Source: Castanea sativa | Lineage: Eukaryota; Streptophyta; Magnoliopsida; Fagales; Fagaceae | DNA length: 64,000 bases | Direction: 5' to 3' | NCBI RefSeq assembly: GCF_040712315.1 | Contig: NC_134017.1 | Location: forward strand, 23,540,322 to 23,604,321 | In this document: positions 12,844 to 25,049 of the stretch, piece by piece | Layout: each line of letters begins with the position of its first letter | Position numbering within the stretch: position 1 is the first letter of the stretch | The notes under the pieces: model-generated | Database searches by the model: none | Seen by the model: only the letters and a program-made list of their open reading frames with translations | Told to the model about the DNA's origin: nothing | Translations under genes and position numbers: made by a program

Positions 12844-13230
12844 AAGTAGGGCTGTCCACGGGTCGAGTCAGCCCGGGTTTGGGCCCAACCCGCACTCGAC
12901 CCGATGGAGACGGGTCACTGAAAAATTGGCCCGCAACCAACGAAAATAGTGGTTAAATCCACCGGGTCGGATCATCGGTTGAAACGGGTCGGATTCATCG
13001 GATTGGCGGGTTGGATCAATTTTAGCCTTTTTATTGGATTCAATTTTTTTGGGCCTTTTTGGAAAAAATTATTGGGCTTTTCAAGAAATTAATAGATTGG
13101 GCCAGCTTTTTACTTAATTTCTTTTAAATTGGGCCTTCAATTATTGACCAAAACTCCAGATTTATACTCCTCTGTATGAATTTGGCCAGAACAGTATTGC
13201 ATTTGTGAACAAAAATATACAAAAGTAAAA

Positions 13231-13626
13231 CCTGGGAACTGTTAAAACATCAATAGCATTATAAACCTAGGCATCAATCAAACAAATAATCCTGGGAACT
13301 GTTAAACATCAACAGCATTATAAACCTAAGCATCAATCAAACAAATATTTTCCAAATTATAACAAATATTTTCCAAATTAATACTAAGCAGCATTGTTAC
13401 CACCTATTACTCATCCACACATAATAACAAATATTTTCCAAATTGTCCAAGCCTTTAAGGCCTGGGCAGTACCAATCTAAAACACCTGTTACTAAAATAT
13501 TTTCCATATTTTCCAAAACTCATCCACACATAATAACAAATATTTTCCAAATTGTCCAAGCCTTTAAGGCCTGGGCAGTACCAATCTAAAACACCTGTTA
13601 CTAAAATATTTTCCATATTTTCCAAA
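13231..13626. repeat. Tandem repeats near the hAT 3' end (two families)
   Basis: A roughly 60-bp unit (CCTGGGAACTGTTAAA...) occurs twice at 13231-13350. A 109-bp unit starting ACTCATCCACAC occurs twice at 13409-13517 and 13518-13626, and the two copies look identical by eye. This suggests a recent tandem duplication inside an otherwise decayed transposon. Confidence 0.9.
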
Positions 13627-13756
13627 TTGTTACCACCTGTTACTCATCAATCTATCAATCTGAAACACAGATCTACCAACCATTCTATACATCAAACAAA
13701 TATCCAGAATCACACAGTAGCCAGCATTACTAAAAATACTTCATATCTTCATAATT

Positions 13757-13758
<2 letters not shown>

Positions 13759-13827
<69 letters not shown>
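13759..13827. repeat. (AT)n microsatellite in hAT
   Basis: Uninterrupted AT dinucleotide run of about 69 bp. Confidence 0.97.
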
Positions 13828-13831
<4 letters not shown>

Positions 13832-14241
13832 CATTGAGGCAGCAGATAAGGCAGTAAACTACCAAAGCATTAGGCAATATTCCCAGCAGTATATATAATT
13901 AGTTACAATTATGAAATACTATTAAGTATTTCCAAAAAAAGCTTTCCTAAAGCAATAAAGAACTACTCTATTATCTATAGCTCACAAGTCCATAACTTAT
14001 AAAAAGGAAAGCCTACACTGATGCTAAGTTTTCCTTTTTATAAGCAAGACAAGTTCATGTATAATTAGAAAAGCTACCAAACAACTTCAAAATATATCCA
14101 AAAAAACTGCCTCCTTTACAAAATGCGACATTCCTTCCTCCTACAATACAACGGGAAAAAAAATATTTAGCTACAGAATAACCAAAAGGGAAGGATCATA
14201 TGAACAAAAATTACAAGGGCAGAAACATACCCAATCTGTGA

Positions 14242-16552
14242 TCATTCATCAATACTAATGGTGGTACGAGTACCACCTTTGCTTGAGCAGGAACTAGAAC
14301 TTGCTGCTGTTGTTGCTTGATTTAAAACTGGAAAAGAAAAAATTGAGACAATGGATTAAATTTTGCTCAAGTATATGACACATTTAATAACACTTAATAG
14401 ACTAGCAGTTTGGAAGTTGAACATATTACCTAATTCATGAAATTCATCCTCCAAGACCTCAACCTCGTCCTTTGACTTGCGAAAAGAAATTGGGACATGG
14501 GCTTGCAGCCAGTTTTGAGCACAAACAAGATTTTGAACCATGAGAGGGGAGAGTGAACTTCTAAATGGATCAAGTATGCGCCCTCCGGTACTAAATGATG
14601 ATTTAGAAGCAACTGTAGAAACAGTACAACAAGACATCCCTAGTCATTTTGGACAAGACTTGGTACCTATCTGAATTGGCTTTCCACCACCCCAAAATCT
14701 CAAACTTCACATCCCTTCTACTCTCACAATTTTCAGCCAAATATCTTTCAATCTCATTGCTACACCCTACAGACTTCTCAGCCTCTAAAAACCGCTCATA
14801 TCGTGAATTAACCATCGCATATGGATCACTACCACCAATTGTATCACCTTCCATGTGTGTCCTCTCATTCTCACTTGGTACTACCCCATTTGGTGAATCA
14901 ACCCTAGAGTAAACATCATACAACCTATCCATGGTCTTCCTCACTAAATCAACCATCTCATCAGCCACTGACTCCCCATAAATTTCAGAAAAAGAAAACT
15001 TCAAAAACCTCATTTTCTTCCTCGGATCAAGAACCACAGCCACATACAAAAGCTGATTAATTTTATCCCCTTTCCCCTAGTACTTTTCAAATTTAGCTTC
15101 CATTTTAGTTGCCATGTTTTTCAAGAGAAGATTTTCAGATTTAATTAAATGAGCAATATTCTCTTGAATCACAAACATCTCATCAAAGAAGGTATTTGAA
15201 GTAACATACAATGAACCGGAAAACTTTTTTGTTGCATTGTAAAAAAGTTTCAAGAAACCCATAAATGTCCTACAATTTTTAAAATCAACCCCACAAGGAG
15301 CTCCCAAACCACCACTATTTTCCTTGTTCAAAAAGTACGAACAATAGCTATCATCCTCAAAGTCCATTCTTAGGAACACTTTCTCAAATTTTTCAGCAGT
15401 ATCTAACATGAGATAGGTAGAGTTCCACCTAGTAGGTACATCAAGACTTAGTAAACACTTGGACTCAATACCTAATCTCTCCATAAAACTCCTAAAAATT
15501 TGATTTCTATTTGGTGAGGACTTCACATACCTCACCGCTTCACGCACCCTAGCAATGGACGCATAAATTTCTTTCAAACCATCTCCCACAATCAGATTTA
15601 GAATATGTGCACAACACCTCATGTGCAAGAACTCATGTTCTAAAACAGTCCCCTTCCAATCTTTAGTTACTGTTTGTAAAAATTTAATGGTAGTGCCATT
15701 AGAGGAAGCATTATCAACTGTTAAGGTGAATATGCCATCAACATCCCACTCATGCAAACACATCTCAATCTTCCTACCTATAGTCTCCCCCTATGGTCCT
15801 CCACTTGACAAAAATTCAGAATCCTCTTATGCAAGTTCCAATCATCATCAATAAAATGACATGTGAGGGACATATAATTCAGATTTTGAATACTAGTCCA
15901 TGTGTCCGTAGTAAGGCACACCCTACAACCTTTCAAGGCTTCCCTTAGTTTCTCTCTCTCAACACCATAAATGCCAATCACATCCCTAGCTACAGTTTGA
16001 CGAGATGGAATTTCCCTAATTTGCAACTTAGGTTGTAAGGTTGTTGAATATTTTTGAAACCCATACCCTTCAACTAGCCTAAAAGGCAACTCATCTATTA
16101 TAATCATTTCAGCAAGTGCCTTCCTAGAAGCCTCAACAGTAAAGGCTGATGCTACAAGCTGAAACCCTTCCCCCTTGGGTTCAAATGCTAAGGTTTGTTG
16201 CCCTTTAAGTGAAACTCTATTAGGGTTCTTAACACATTTTGGTGTATGATTCAATAAATTAGTAGTACCATGTCCCTTACTATTAGCACGATAAGTTTTT
16301 TTTGCAATAAAGGCAAACAGCCTTAAATTGACCCTCACTAATCTTTATTTTTTCAAAATGATCCCAAGCAATAGACTTTTTCCTATTACTACCACAATCA
16401 ACAACTGCCTCACACACCTTGGTTTTATCCTTAGGTTTAGGTGGAAGTGCCTCAGCACTGGTTGGAGTGGCCTTAGGTTTAGCTTGGACAGTAGGATCAA
16501 CTTGGGCAGTGGGTATTGTTTGGGAAGGGGGTGCATCACTAGAGGTTTCCAT
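14242..16552 (-). pseudogene. hAT transposase (zinc finger BED, RICESLEEPER-like), decayed
   Basis: Would cut and paste the element that carries it. The ATG at 16552 opens a Pro/Ala-rich N-terminus, then a BED finger (CLYC, with His in GHGTTNLLNH). The central transposase core has DTWTSIQNLNYMSLTCHF (about 15900) and TVDNASSNGTT (about 15710), containing the expected hAT Asp residues, then RCCAHILNL and DVPTRWNSTYLML. The C-terminal dimerisation region runs from EIERYLAEN through ILGWWKAN to ASKSSFSTGGRILDPFRSSL (14760-14540). The last intron has donor GTAATATG after 14430 and acceptor CAG before 14327; the final exon 14327-14242 ends with TGA. Breaks: +1 in an A8 run near 16295, a frame change near 15790, TAG replacing Trp near 15078, and a frame change near 14635. 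Inactive as read. Confidence 0.92.
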
Positions 16553-16559
16553 AGCCTAA

Positions 16560-19017
16560 AGACATCAAATTTAAGCATTAGAAAACAACCATAATAAACT
16601 ATTCCTAAGAAAGATCATTGTAGTTGACCTCTTAAAAGGGAAAAGTCACATACACTACACCTTTGTAGAATAAGAAATATTATTATGCATAAGTATTGTC
16701 TTCACAAGTATTGATTTCATTTGACACTTAGTGTTCTGTATCAAGGTATATTACATAGCACTTCATGATTTCATTTTAAATTACATGCATGTTTAAGACT
16801 CAAAACAAAACTAAGCACTTATATAACTATAAGCATTTGAAAGAAATTGTCCTTGGCAAAAGTTTTTATATCCATAAACAATAAAGATAAGAGGGACAGG
16901 ATGTAACTAAATATCGAAATACCTATGAGCACCTTCAGCACAATGACCGAGCAACCTCACTAAATTCTTATGCTGAACACGTCCAATTGCTTCAACTTCA
17001 ACCTTAAACTCCTTCTCAGCTTGTCCTCTAAAGCAAAAAAAATTACCCCAATTAAGCTTTCTCTACCATAACCCCCACAACACAAAGCACATGAAACACT
17101 TGTTCAACATATAATCCATACCTTCAACTCTCAAAGTTATAACAAATCAACAAACAATCAATTAGTTATAATAAGTTCCAATCAATACAATGTTAAAAGT
17201 TGAAACTTTTTTTTTTTTTTTTTATAAATATAAATAGTGACAAATTAATTAGTGACAAATTAAAAAACGTGGCTCTAAATCAAATAGGCTCGGTTTATAT
17301 GTCTCACTTTCCTAGTGCTTAATCTTTGATTACTGATCACTTCTCCAGTATTTTGAGGCTAGGTAGTGTAACTTCAACATACACATCAAGTTGGAAATCA
17401 CTGTGCTAACTTTGTTGGTGAAGATAGAAAGTAGCTGTAAAGAATCTTTTGTGCTGTATTTGAACCCTTCAACAATTAAATATTTTCCAACCAGACACAA
17501 TTAGGATTTATCTCTGGTTTTAGTACTGTAGTCTACATTGCCTAATTCCTTCATACTAGCTAAATCAGTATTGCCAAAAGCGTGTTGGCGCTGATCCATC
17601 TCTGTTTGATTCCAAAAATTACTTCATAGTGTTGTTTAAGAAATTAGTTCACCTTTAATTGGTATGGTATGTTGGTGTGTGCTGCTAAATGCAAACCAGT
17701 TTTTCTCATTGTTTCAGCATGCTAAATGCTAATCAAATTTGGTGTTTTCTAGAGAGGGAAATGCTTATCTTTTTTAATAGTACTATAGTATAAAAAAAAC
17801 TTTAACAATTGAACTAACTAGACTTTATTTTGTTAAGCTAACTGAACTTATTGTTTCACAAGCCCATAGCTTTGTCATTATCAATAACTTATAGTCTAAC
17901 ATGTAGGAAAACCATAATAAAATGTATGTGATACTATCCCACCATCACCATAAGCTGTCTTAGGAATTAAAAACATTTAATGGATTAAAAACATTTAACC
18001 ATGTAGGAAAACCATAAGCTGTGTTAGGAATTAAAAACATTTAATTAAAGAGTAGGTCCATGTAGCATAGGTAGTTGTCCCACCATCACCATAGGATTTA
18101 ATGGATGATAATGACTTTACTTGTAGATGAACGAAAGTCGTATTGAATGTGGTCTATCAACCTATTAAAAAACAAGATTGTAGCTTATCACTTTGGGTGC
18201 TAGAGAATATGGGAAAGGCAGGTGTTTTAGAGGTTTAGTGAGAAATAGCGAGGTTCATGGATCAGAGGATTTTTCAAAGGCATTGGGTTCAAAAATTTTG
18301 TAGAGGGCTGAATTGGGGCCCTCAAAAATGATCTCAACTTAACTATTAGCCTGAGTATTCAAAAAATTCACCATACAACTAGATGTCAGATGGCTCCAAT
18401 CAGTTGTGGACATACTCATTCCTCACTTCATATGCTAAGGGTGAGTTTGGTTATCTTTTTTATTTTGAACTTTTTGAAACCTCAAGGGATATGATGCAAC
18501 GTGAAAACACACTTTTCATGTTTACTACAAGACTGAAAAGCACGAATATTTTTACTCCATCACATTCCTAGTAATTAAAAGGTTAAAATTTTATAACAAA
18601 GAAAAAAAAACAAAGAGTGAGCCGAAAAATTAAGTTACTTTTCATATAATTCTAATTAAAACTCACAACCGGATTCATAACATTTAGTTACTTTTCATAT
18701 AATTCTTATTACAATATCAAAAAATAAATCATTTGAACAAAATCATAAACCTATATCACAGATTCACAAACACAAGATACAGAAAAAGAAGGATGAAAAG
18801 GGGAAAAAAATTACCTGATCTGAGACTAGGAAGCCGAGACAGAGAGGTTGAGAAGACGCATGGAGTGCAGAAACTATAAAAAATTTGGACCTTTGATAGT
18901 TTGATGTAAAGGAAGGAGTAAAGGACTTGGTTTGTTTCAAAAAATAAAGACAAATTTTGAAATCAGTAGAGACTAGAAAGCAGAAAGAAAAAAGAACTCA
19001 AACTTGACCAATTTATA
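16560..19017. other. hAT 5' non-coding region
   Basis: Upstream of the transposase start. AT-rich, with a duplicated segment at 17900-18080 (ATGTAGGAAAACCATAA and AGGAATTAAAAACATTTAAT each twice). No second gene is visible, so nothing other than the transposase was captured here as far as I can see. Confidence 0.6.
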
Positions 19018-19340
19018 AAAGAGAGAGATGAGGGTTGAGCTTGAGACTTAAGAGAGAGTGAGCCGAGTATGGGTCTGATTTGGGTTTTGATTTGAACTTT
19101 GTGAAGTGTTAAGAGAGAGTAGCCGAGACTTGGGCATGGGGAAGTAGCCGAGACTTATGGGTCTGATGAGGGTTGAGCTTGAGACTTAAGAGAGAGTAGC
19201 CGAGACTTGGGCATGGGGAAGTGAATCAAGAGATTCATGATGTGAACATTGTGAAGTGTAGCCGAGAGAGGACCATGGACAGATTGTGACTCTATGTAGG
19301 CCGGTGTAGCCGAGACTGGACCATGGACCATGGACATGGT
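19018..19340. repeat. Degenerate tandem repeats with GTAGCCGAGACT motif
   Basis: The words TTGAGCTTGAGACTTAAGAG and AGTAGCCGAGACTTGGGCAT recur two to four times, giving a roughly 70-110 bp higher-order repeat on the 5' side of the hAT. Non-coding. Confidence 0.85.
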
Positions 19341-19768
19341 AGAGTCTTGAAACCCTAAGAGTAGAGGCATGGGGAAGTGAATTTTTTTTTTGATTTGAAG
19401 TGTTGTGCTTGTGTAGCTGTTTGGCCGCTCCAAATCTTCAATGATCAGAGTTTGAAGTTCAGCAGATTTTTTTTTTGAGGCCATGACTCATCAGGGATTC
19501 AAGGACCAAGGTAAAGGAGATTGTGTGGTGGAACTTCTCTCAGACTCTCAGCTCTCTGCCTCTCTATGCGTGGAAAGTTGAAAGTTTGAAACAATGTTTG
19601 GCATTTTCAAAACCGTGGGAGCAAGTGGTTTTAGGAGCTTTACCACTTCAGCTTTTAGTCCCATCACCTGCCGTGTAGGTCTTAAACAAGTCACTGAAAT
19701 AGTCTTTTTTGTTTAGTCCAATCAACCCACTTTCCCAAGCTTCAGACTTCACGGGTCTACTGCATGTA

Positions 19769-19799
<31 letters not shown>

Positions 19800-20000
19800 T
19801 TCACTTAACTATCGGTCGGGTCGGATTATGCGGGTATTTAACCCCTTAACCCGCCACCCGAACCGATTTTTCGGATTTTATTAGAGGGGGACCCGAATCC
19901 GAACCACCATGGACTTCGGGTCCACCCGTTGGGCCTCGGGTCGGTCGGATTCGGACGGGTTGATCGGGTCTTTTACCCGCTGGACAGCCCTACTCATAAG

Positions 20001-20879
20001 GTAGCTTGGGCACTCTATCCTCATATGGCCAAAACTTTTGCACTCATGGCATTGGATGAGGGGCTTCTCATTCTTACCCTTATTAGAGGATTTAGATGTC
20101 CTAGGAGGTTTGCCCTTATCCTTTTTCCTAAACTAAAGAAACTTGATAATCTCATCAGTTATGAAGGTTAGATCCTCATCCTCATCCTTATCTTCATCTT
20201 CATCTTCAGAGTTCTCGATATATTCCTCTATACCCTTAAGAGCCAAGTTTTTACTCTTTCCACCTTTTCCCATTGAGCCTAATCCCATCACATAGGTTTG
20301 AAGGTTCCCTACAAGCTCAGTCGAAGGAATTTGATCAATGTCCTTTGCTTCTTCAATGGCAGTGATCTTGGCATGGAATCTTTCAAGTAAGAACCTATGG
20401 ATTTTTCTAACAATTTTGGATTCTACTATAAATTCTCCAAGGTTGAAGGCAGAATTTACAATATCCTTGAGTTTAACATAGAACTCATCAAAGGTCTCAT
20501 CCTCCTCCATCCTTATTTCTTCAAAACTACTAGTGAGTCTTTGAAGCTTCATAGTCTTCACTGCCTTGGTACCTTCATAGGTGGTCTCAAGAATGGTCCA
20601 TGCTTCCTTGGCAATTTCTGTGGATGATATTTTCTTGAATTCCTCATTGGTCACCCCACAAAACAAAGCATTCAAGGCCCTACTGTTGAAATTTTCCGCT
20701 ATGATTGTTGCATCATCCCAATTCATAGGCGATTTCTTTGGCTTAATCAAGTCAACTTCAACAGCTTGTCATACCTGTTCACCTAGAGCCTGCAAAAACA
20801 CTTTTATACAGACTTTCCAGTACGCATAATTAGTGCCATCAAATAAAGGAGGAATCAAAAGAGATTGTCCACGATCCAT
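20001..20879 (-). pseudogene. Copia gag, 5' portion (UBN2-type gag domain, first zinc knuckle)
   Basis: ATG at 20879 starts with M-D-R-G-Q-S-L-L-I-P-P, a start typical of this plant Copia gag. An in-frame TGA follows near 20765, then the UBN2 gag domain (AKEAWTILETTYEGTKAVK, EEDETFDEFYVKLKDIVN) from 20750 to about 20250 and a Glu/Asp-rich segment. TAG at 20133 interrupts the frame, which continues to the knuckle CHECKSFGHMRIEC (about 20055-20014), a complete C-X2-C-X4-H-X4-C. The hAT insertion follows at 19992. Gag forms the particle that packages element RNA. Not functional here. Confidence 0.92.
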
Positions 20880-20929
20880 GACAACGGGAGTCAAGGATCA
20901 CACTTAGAAAATTAATCCAATCAGAGTGT

Positions 20930-20946
20930 ACTTGCTCTAATATCAC
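20930..20946 (-). other. Primer-binding site, degraded tRNA-Met type
   Basis: Immediately inside the 5' LTR the element strand reads TGATATTAGAGCA, two transitions away from the TGGTATCAGAGC word that pairs with initiator tRNA-Met in plant Copia elements. It supports the minus orientation. Confidence 0.7.
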
Positions 20947-21934
20947 TTGTTGGAAAATTTAGACCCCGGTTGATAGAATTAACAAGTTTTAAACTCAAAT
21001 TGTTAATTAGATTTATCATGCATAAACTTGTTAAAACAAACAAGCATCAATATCATGTCAAAACTAAGTGCAGTGGAAAAATAAATAAGACAAGATATGA
21101 TGACCTAGGAAAACTAATGAAACCAATCAGTTTTACAGTAAAAAACCTGGGGGGAAACTTCCCGAAAAGCAATCCACTATAATAAAGAGAAGTTTCAGAT
21201 CTAGTATAAAACTTTTATCCCTAGACTCTACAATCCCCGTAGATGAACTCACAATAGAAACCTTCTACCACTTCAGAATTTCTGAACTCTTCAATATATG
21301 AACACTACTCTTTGATGCACAGATCCCAGTACGTGACTAACCAATTGCGCGGATCCCAGTACGCGACTTCAATCACCAACTAGAGAAGAAGATGTTGGTT
21401 GCAAAGTTCTTCACTTCATCAACAATGAAGATCAAGAAGCACTTGGTTACAAAACCCTAAGGGGCAAAGACGCAGTAGCTTCTTTTTGAGAGAATAAGGC
21501 TTCAGTCACCTTTTACAATTGTTCTCCTTGTCTTCTCTTATGTGACGGCCTCTAAAATAAGCCTTATATATGCCTAGGGTTGTGAGAAAAGAAACCCTAT
21601 ACAAATACAAAAGCCTGGCCAAAAAATCAAATCTGAAAATTCTGATTTTCGTAACCTCGATAGATACCATCGAGCCTCATTAAACCTCGATAGATAGCTA
21701 TCTATCGAGAAGCTTACGAGCAGCTATCCAACTTTAGTAAACACCTTTTCTTCACTTGTTTCTTGGTCCAATCTTCATGGCTTTAATACTAGACTTGAAC
21801 AACATGTTCTTTGAAGTATTAAACACATCCTAGATCTACCCAAATACAAGAAAAGTGCGTTTTGTTAAAGGATTAGCCAATTACATAAAAGAATGACATA
21901 TGTTCTTATTAAGTGAACCACATATGTCCTAACA
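20947..21934 (-). repeat. 5' LTR of the gag-only Copia element
   Basis: Starts TGTTGGAAAATTTAG, ends TCCTAACA, 988 bp, followed by TSD CTTTA. It carries the same TATA box (minus strand, 21561-21573) and, at 21686-21709, a perfect 24-nt palindrome whose left half is CTCGATAGATAG. The left LTR has one mismatch there. Confidence 0.95.
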
Positions 21935-21939
21935 CTTTA

Positions 21940-22890
21940 TTTCTTAGTTACAATTTAGAAATTAAAAATTACATGGATAAACATTGATCTATCAACCCTT
22001 GATCAAAGCTCAGTGGCTATGTTATAAGATGGGAAGATGTTAGGCACCCACCTTGCTCAGTGAAACCAGTCTTCTAGGCTATAGTCGCCAACATTCATAT
22101 CATATCATATGATACATCATAAATCAATTTGCATGTTAAATTTAATAAGTGTGCATGTGATAAACCCTAATTCCATTTATTAATCATTGCATTTCGATTG
22201 AAAAATTAATTCTAGTAAATGTATGTGGATGGTGATATCCTAGATTCAAGGATTTGAGAGAATTATGAAACTTACATGTTTTTCATATTTTGGTTGTGGA
22301 TTTAAGATCAAAACTAGTGTCATGCGTGAACATGTGATGAAAAACAAAGAACATATGAAGAATACATATGAACATTTAAGAACATTTAAACATATTCAAA
22401 TAGTTCAAATAATCACTAGCATGATTTAATCTTAAATTAACATTATAGAAACATGGAAAAAAATTTAGGAAAATGGATTATACCTACAAGTAGGATCCAC
22501 ATGACGGAGGAGGAGGCTTTTGGTGAAGGTCCTAAGGGTGGAGTAAAGAAGAAGAACTAGGAGAGGGAGAGTGAGTCTCACTCGATACCTTGAGTCTCAG
22601 GAAGACCAAGATATGACAAGACTACTCTATTACACTAAAACTTAAGAAGGGAGAAGAGAGGGTGTTTCTATGTACTTTGGAATGGAGGAGGGGGGTTTAT
22701 ATGGTAGTGGTGGAGAAAATATGAATGAAAGTGCATTTTTAATGAGAGTTGACAAAGGATCAAAGAGAATCATGAACCTAGACCTTATTTCAATATTTGG
22801 AGATAGCTAGTACATTAAATGTGGAGGTTGGCGGGAGTGATGAGCAAGCAAAATGACTAAGAATTTAGTTTTTTATGTAGCTCCTGTAAC
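21940..22890. other. Old repeat flank, no gene
   Basis: Continuation of the repeat interrupted at 8839 (GGGAAGATGTTAGGCACCCAC at 22029 is a widespread plant LTR-retroelement word). A stretch 22490-22700 is GA-rich. No open frame of interest. Confidence 0.45.
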
Positions 22891-23508
22891 TACGGCTATC
22901 TAGACCCAACCGGAGCCTGACAACTCGGCCAAACCGCCTAATGCTAACCCGATTTCGGCCCGAACCGAAGGTCTAGTCAGTCAGCGGCGGGTTTCCATTC
23001 TCAAAAACCGACACCGACGGGTCAAGTGGTGGGTTTGCATCTCCAAAACCCGAGCAACCTGAACCCGACCTGAGTTACAAAAAAATCCAGCCAAATCCTG
23101 CAAAAACAAGCCAAATCCTGCAAGATCTCGACCAGATCTAGCGAGATCTCAACCAGATCCGACTAGATCTGGTGGGATTTAGCCAGATCCGGCTAAATTC
23201 CAGCAATTTCTAGCCAAAAAAAATGCAGATTTCAGGAAAAAAAAATCCAGGTTTCGGTGATATTTTTCCAGGTTCCGGCGAGATTGTCCAGTTTCCGGTG
23301 AGATTTCCAGATTCTGGCGACTTTTGTTTCTAGATTTCGATGCCTTTTTTAAATTCCCGCAACCGCCCGATGCTAACCATCACCCAAAACCGAACCGACC
23401 AATTTTTCAGGCAGTCGGTTTCAGGTTACTCTACCCTCCACCCGTCACCAACGAGTGGAGTCCGAGTTGGGTCAAAAACCGACCCGGCTCGACCTGTGTA
23501 TAGCCCTA
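22891..23508. mobile_element. Short non-autonomous hAT-like element
   Basis: Ends TACGGCTATCTAGACC and, inverted at the right, TAGGGCTATACACAGG, flanked by the exact 8-bp repeat CCTGTAAC (22883-22890 and 23509-23516). 618 bp, no transposase. Both ends are rich in GACCCGG/CCGGGTC-like motifs, as in the large hAT at 12847. Confidence 0.9.
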
Positions 23509-23516
23509 CCTGTAAC

Positions 23517-24545
23517 AACTCGCAAAGCCAAATTCAAACAATCGTACCTTACTTAATTTTGATCGAAATTGTCTTATTCTAGTACTCAAATTGAAGCCTT
23601 ATATATCTAGTTTCTGAAAAAATTAATCTCACTTACAAATTCAAAATATTCAGAGAGATATCAACGAAAAGGTGAGCATAGGTCATTTGTCATAAAATAG
23701 TTTTAGCATAATTAACATTAATATGCCCTATATTAGTTTCCAATTAACATTTATAGGTTACAATCACTTCCATTTCAGGCTTAATAAGTTCCAAATCTAC
23801 CCCAATTAAAAAAATAATTACACAAATTACTCATTAAATAATTAATATTTGATTATCTAATTAATCAAGTGTGTGCAACCTTACCATAAGATGTAGTCCT
23901 AACCAATCAAATTATGACACGTCATTAATTTCAAATTGATTATAATTATAACTAATTGGAATCAACTTTTCATAATCACATATAGCTGGACTCAATTTGT
24001 GATAGTGCATCTCGACTTTTAAAACTTGATTTGACGATAACTTTCAATCTGATGGTCCGTTTAAGGCTTCTAGCCAATCAATTTGATTGTTACAACATCA
24101 AGATCATTTTGATGAAATGAAATTAATAATCTAGTGGCCACAATTAAGATGCCTATTTCCAAGGTGAAATTACCCTTTTACCTTCCATGTTAGGTTAAAT
24201 GCAGGTTGCAAAAATGGGGTGTCAACAACAATACACTCCATGTTGTTGAATTTGTTTTCACTTTTTTTTTCTCAAGATGAAACTTACGCTTATGTTTTCA
24301 TCTAATAAATTCATCTTACTTATTGTTTTCATCCAACCTTTAAACAATCAAACCTTAAAACTATTTACTTTTTTATATAATTTTTTATTACTATTTATTT
24401 AATTATTTTGTTTTAATTATTTTAAAAACAATTTAGCTTATATATGAATCTTCATCAAGCCATACATTGCACGGAAATAATACTAGTTATACATAGAGTT
24501 AATACATATATCAACTTTATAATTAAAATAATTTCTCATTTATAG
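23517..24545. other. AT-rich repeat remnant, no gene
   Basis: No coding signal. It closes near 24232 with a TGGGGTGTCAACA-like word common at ends of plant LTR repeats, so it may be the far edge of the old element broken at 8839. Confidence 0.35.
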
Positions 24546-24559
24546 GGTATAGTACATTT

Positions 24560-24740
24560 TATCACCCTCAACTATACTCCAGATTATATATCGCACCCTA
24601 AACTTTTTGAATGCACATTTTGCACCCTAAACAATGACCCCTGTTACACTTTGCACCGATGTTAAGTTTGCCATTAACTTGAATGGAAATCTAAAGTTTA
24701 TGATGCAAAGTGCAATCGAAAATATAATTTAGGGCGGTAG
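24560..24740. repeat. Fold-back (MITE-like) sequence
   Basis: CGCACCCTAAACTTTTTGAA..GCACATTTTGCA on the left is inverted at the right as TGCAAAGTGCAATCGAAAATATAATTTAGGGCGG. Imperfect inverted repeat of about 40 bp around a short loop. No clear target duplication. Confidence 0.5.
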
Positions 24741-24897
24741 AATCTATGTCATATTTATGTTATTGAAGTATGATTATCGTAGGTTAAACACTCCATGAAA
24801 ATAGTTATATCATACTAATGGAATTTTATTATAAAATTCTATGATATTTTCATAAGACAACTAAACATTAATATGATATAAAATAAATTAATATGAT

Positions 24898-25045
24898 ATT
24901 AAGCCCAACTGGTAAAGTCTTTAATGGTTGAATAAGAGATCTGAGGTTCACTCCCTACCTACACAAAAAACTAATTGGTGTTTTGGTCTGATGATAAATA
25001 GCTATCATTAAGAGTGGACGTCATAGGTTGACACTTTCTAAAACA
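24898..25045 (+). mobile_element. tRNA-derived SINE
   Basis: An A-box-like TAAGCCCAACTGGTAAAG is followed about 35 bp later by a B-box-like GAGGTTCACTCCC, the layout of an RNA polymerase III promoter. The body (TTGGTGTTTTGGTCTGATGATAAA) is a sequence I recall as a dispersed SINE of Fagales-type genomes. The end is near an A-rich stretch at 25040. Confidence 0.65.
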
Positions 25046-25049
25046 AAGT

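Larger units (their letters stand above)
12847..19992 (-). mobile_element. hAT-superfamily DNA transposon nested in gag
   Basis: Terminal inverted repeat TAGGGCTGTCCA at the left end matches TGGACAGCCCTA at the right end. The exact 8-bp duplication CTCATAAG lies at 12839-12846 and 19993-20000, as hAT elements make. Length 7146 bp. Subterminal regions on both sides are packed with GGGTCGG / CCGACCC motifs, probably transposase-binding sites. The decayed transposase is at 14242-16552. The rest is non-coding, with tandem repeats at 13231-13626 and 19018-19340 and (AT)n at 13759-13827 and 19766-19790. Stretches 16560-19000 show no further gene. Confidence 0.97.
8840..21934 (-). mobile_element. 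Gag-only Copia-type retrotransposon, complete with both LTRs, carrying a nested hAT
   Basis: Two LTRs (8840-9841 and 20947-21934) are flanked by the 5-bp duplication CTTTA at 8835-8839 and 21935-21939. Element orientation is minus: the 5' LTR is at the right. The only protein remnants are gag (UBN2-type domain and zinc knuckles). No protease, integrase, reverse transcriptase or RNase H is visible between gag (ends 11893) and the 3' LTR, so it is non-autonomous and must have used enzymes of a relative. Without the hAT insert its length would be about 5.9 kb. Age could be estimated from the clear but modest difference between the two LTRs. Confidence 0.95.
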
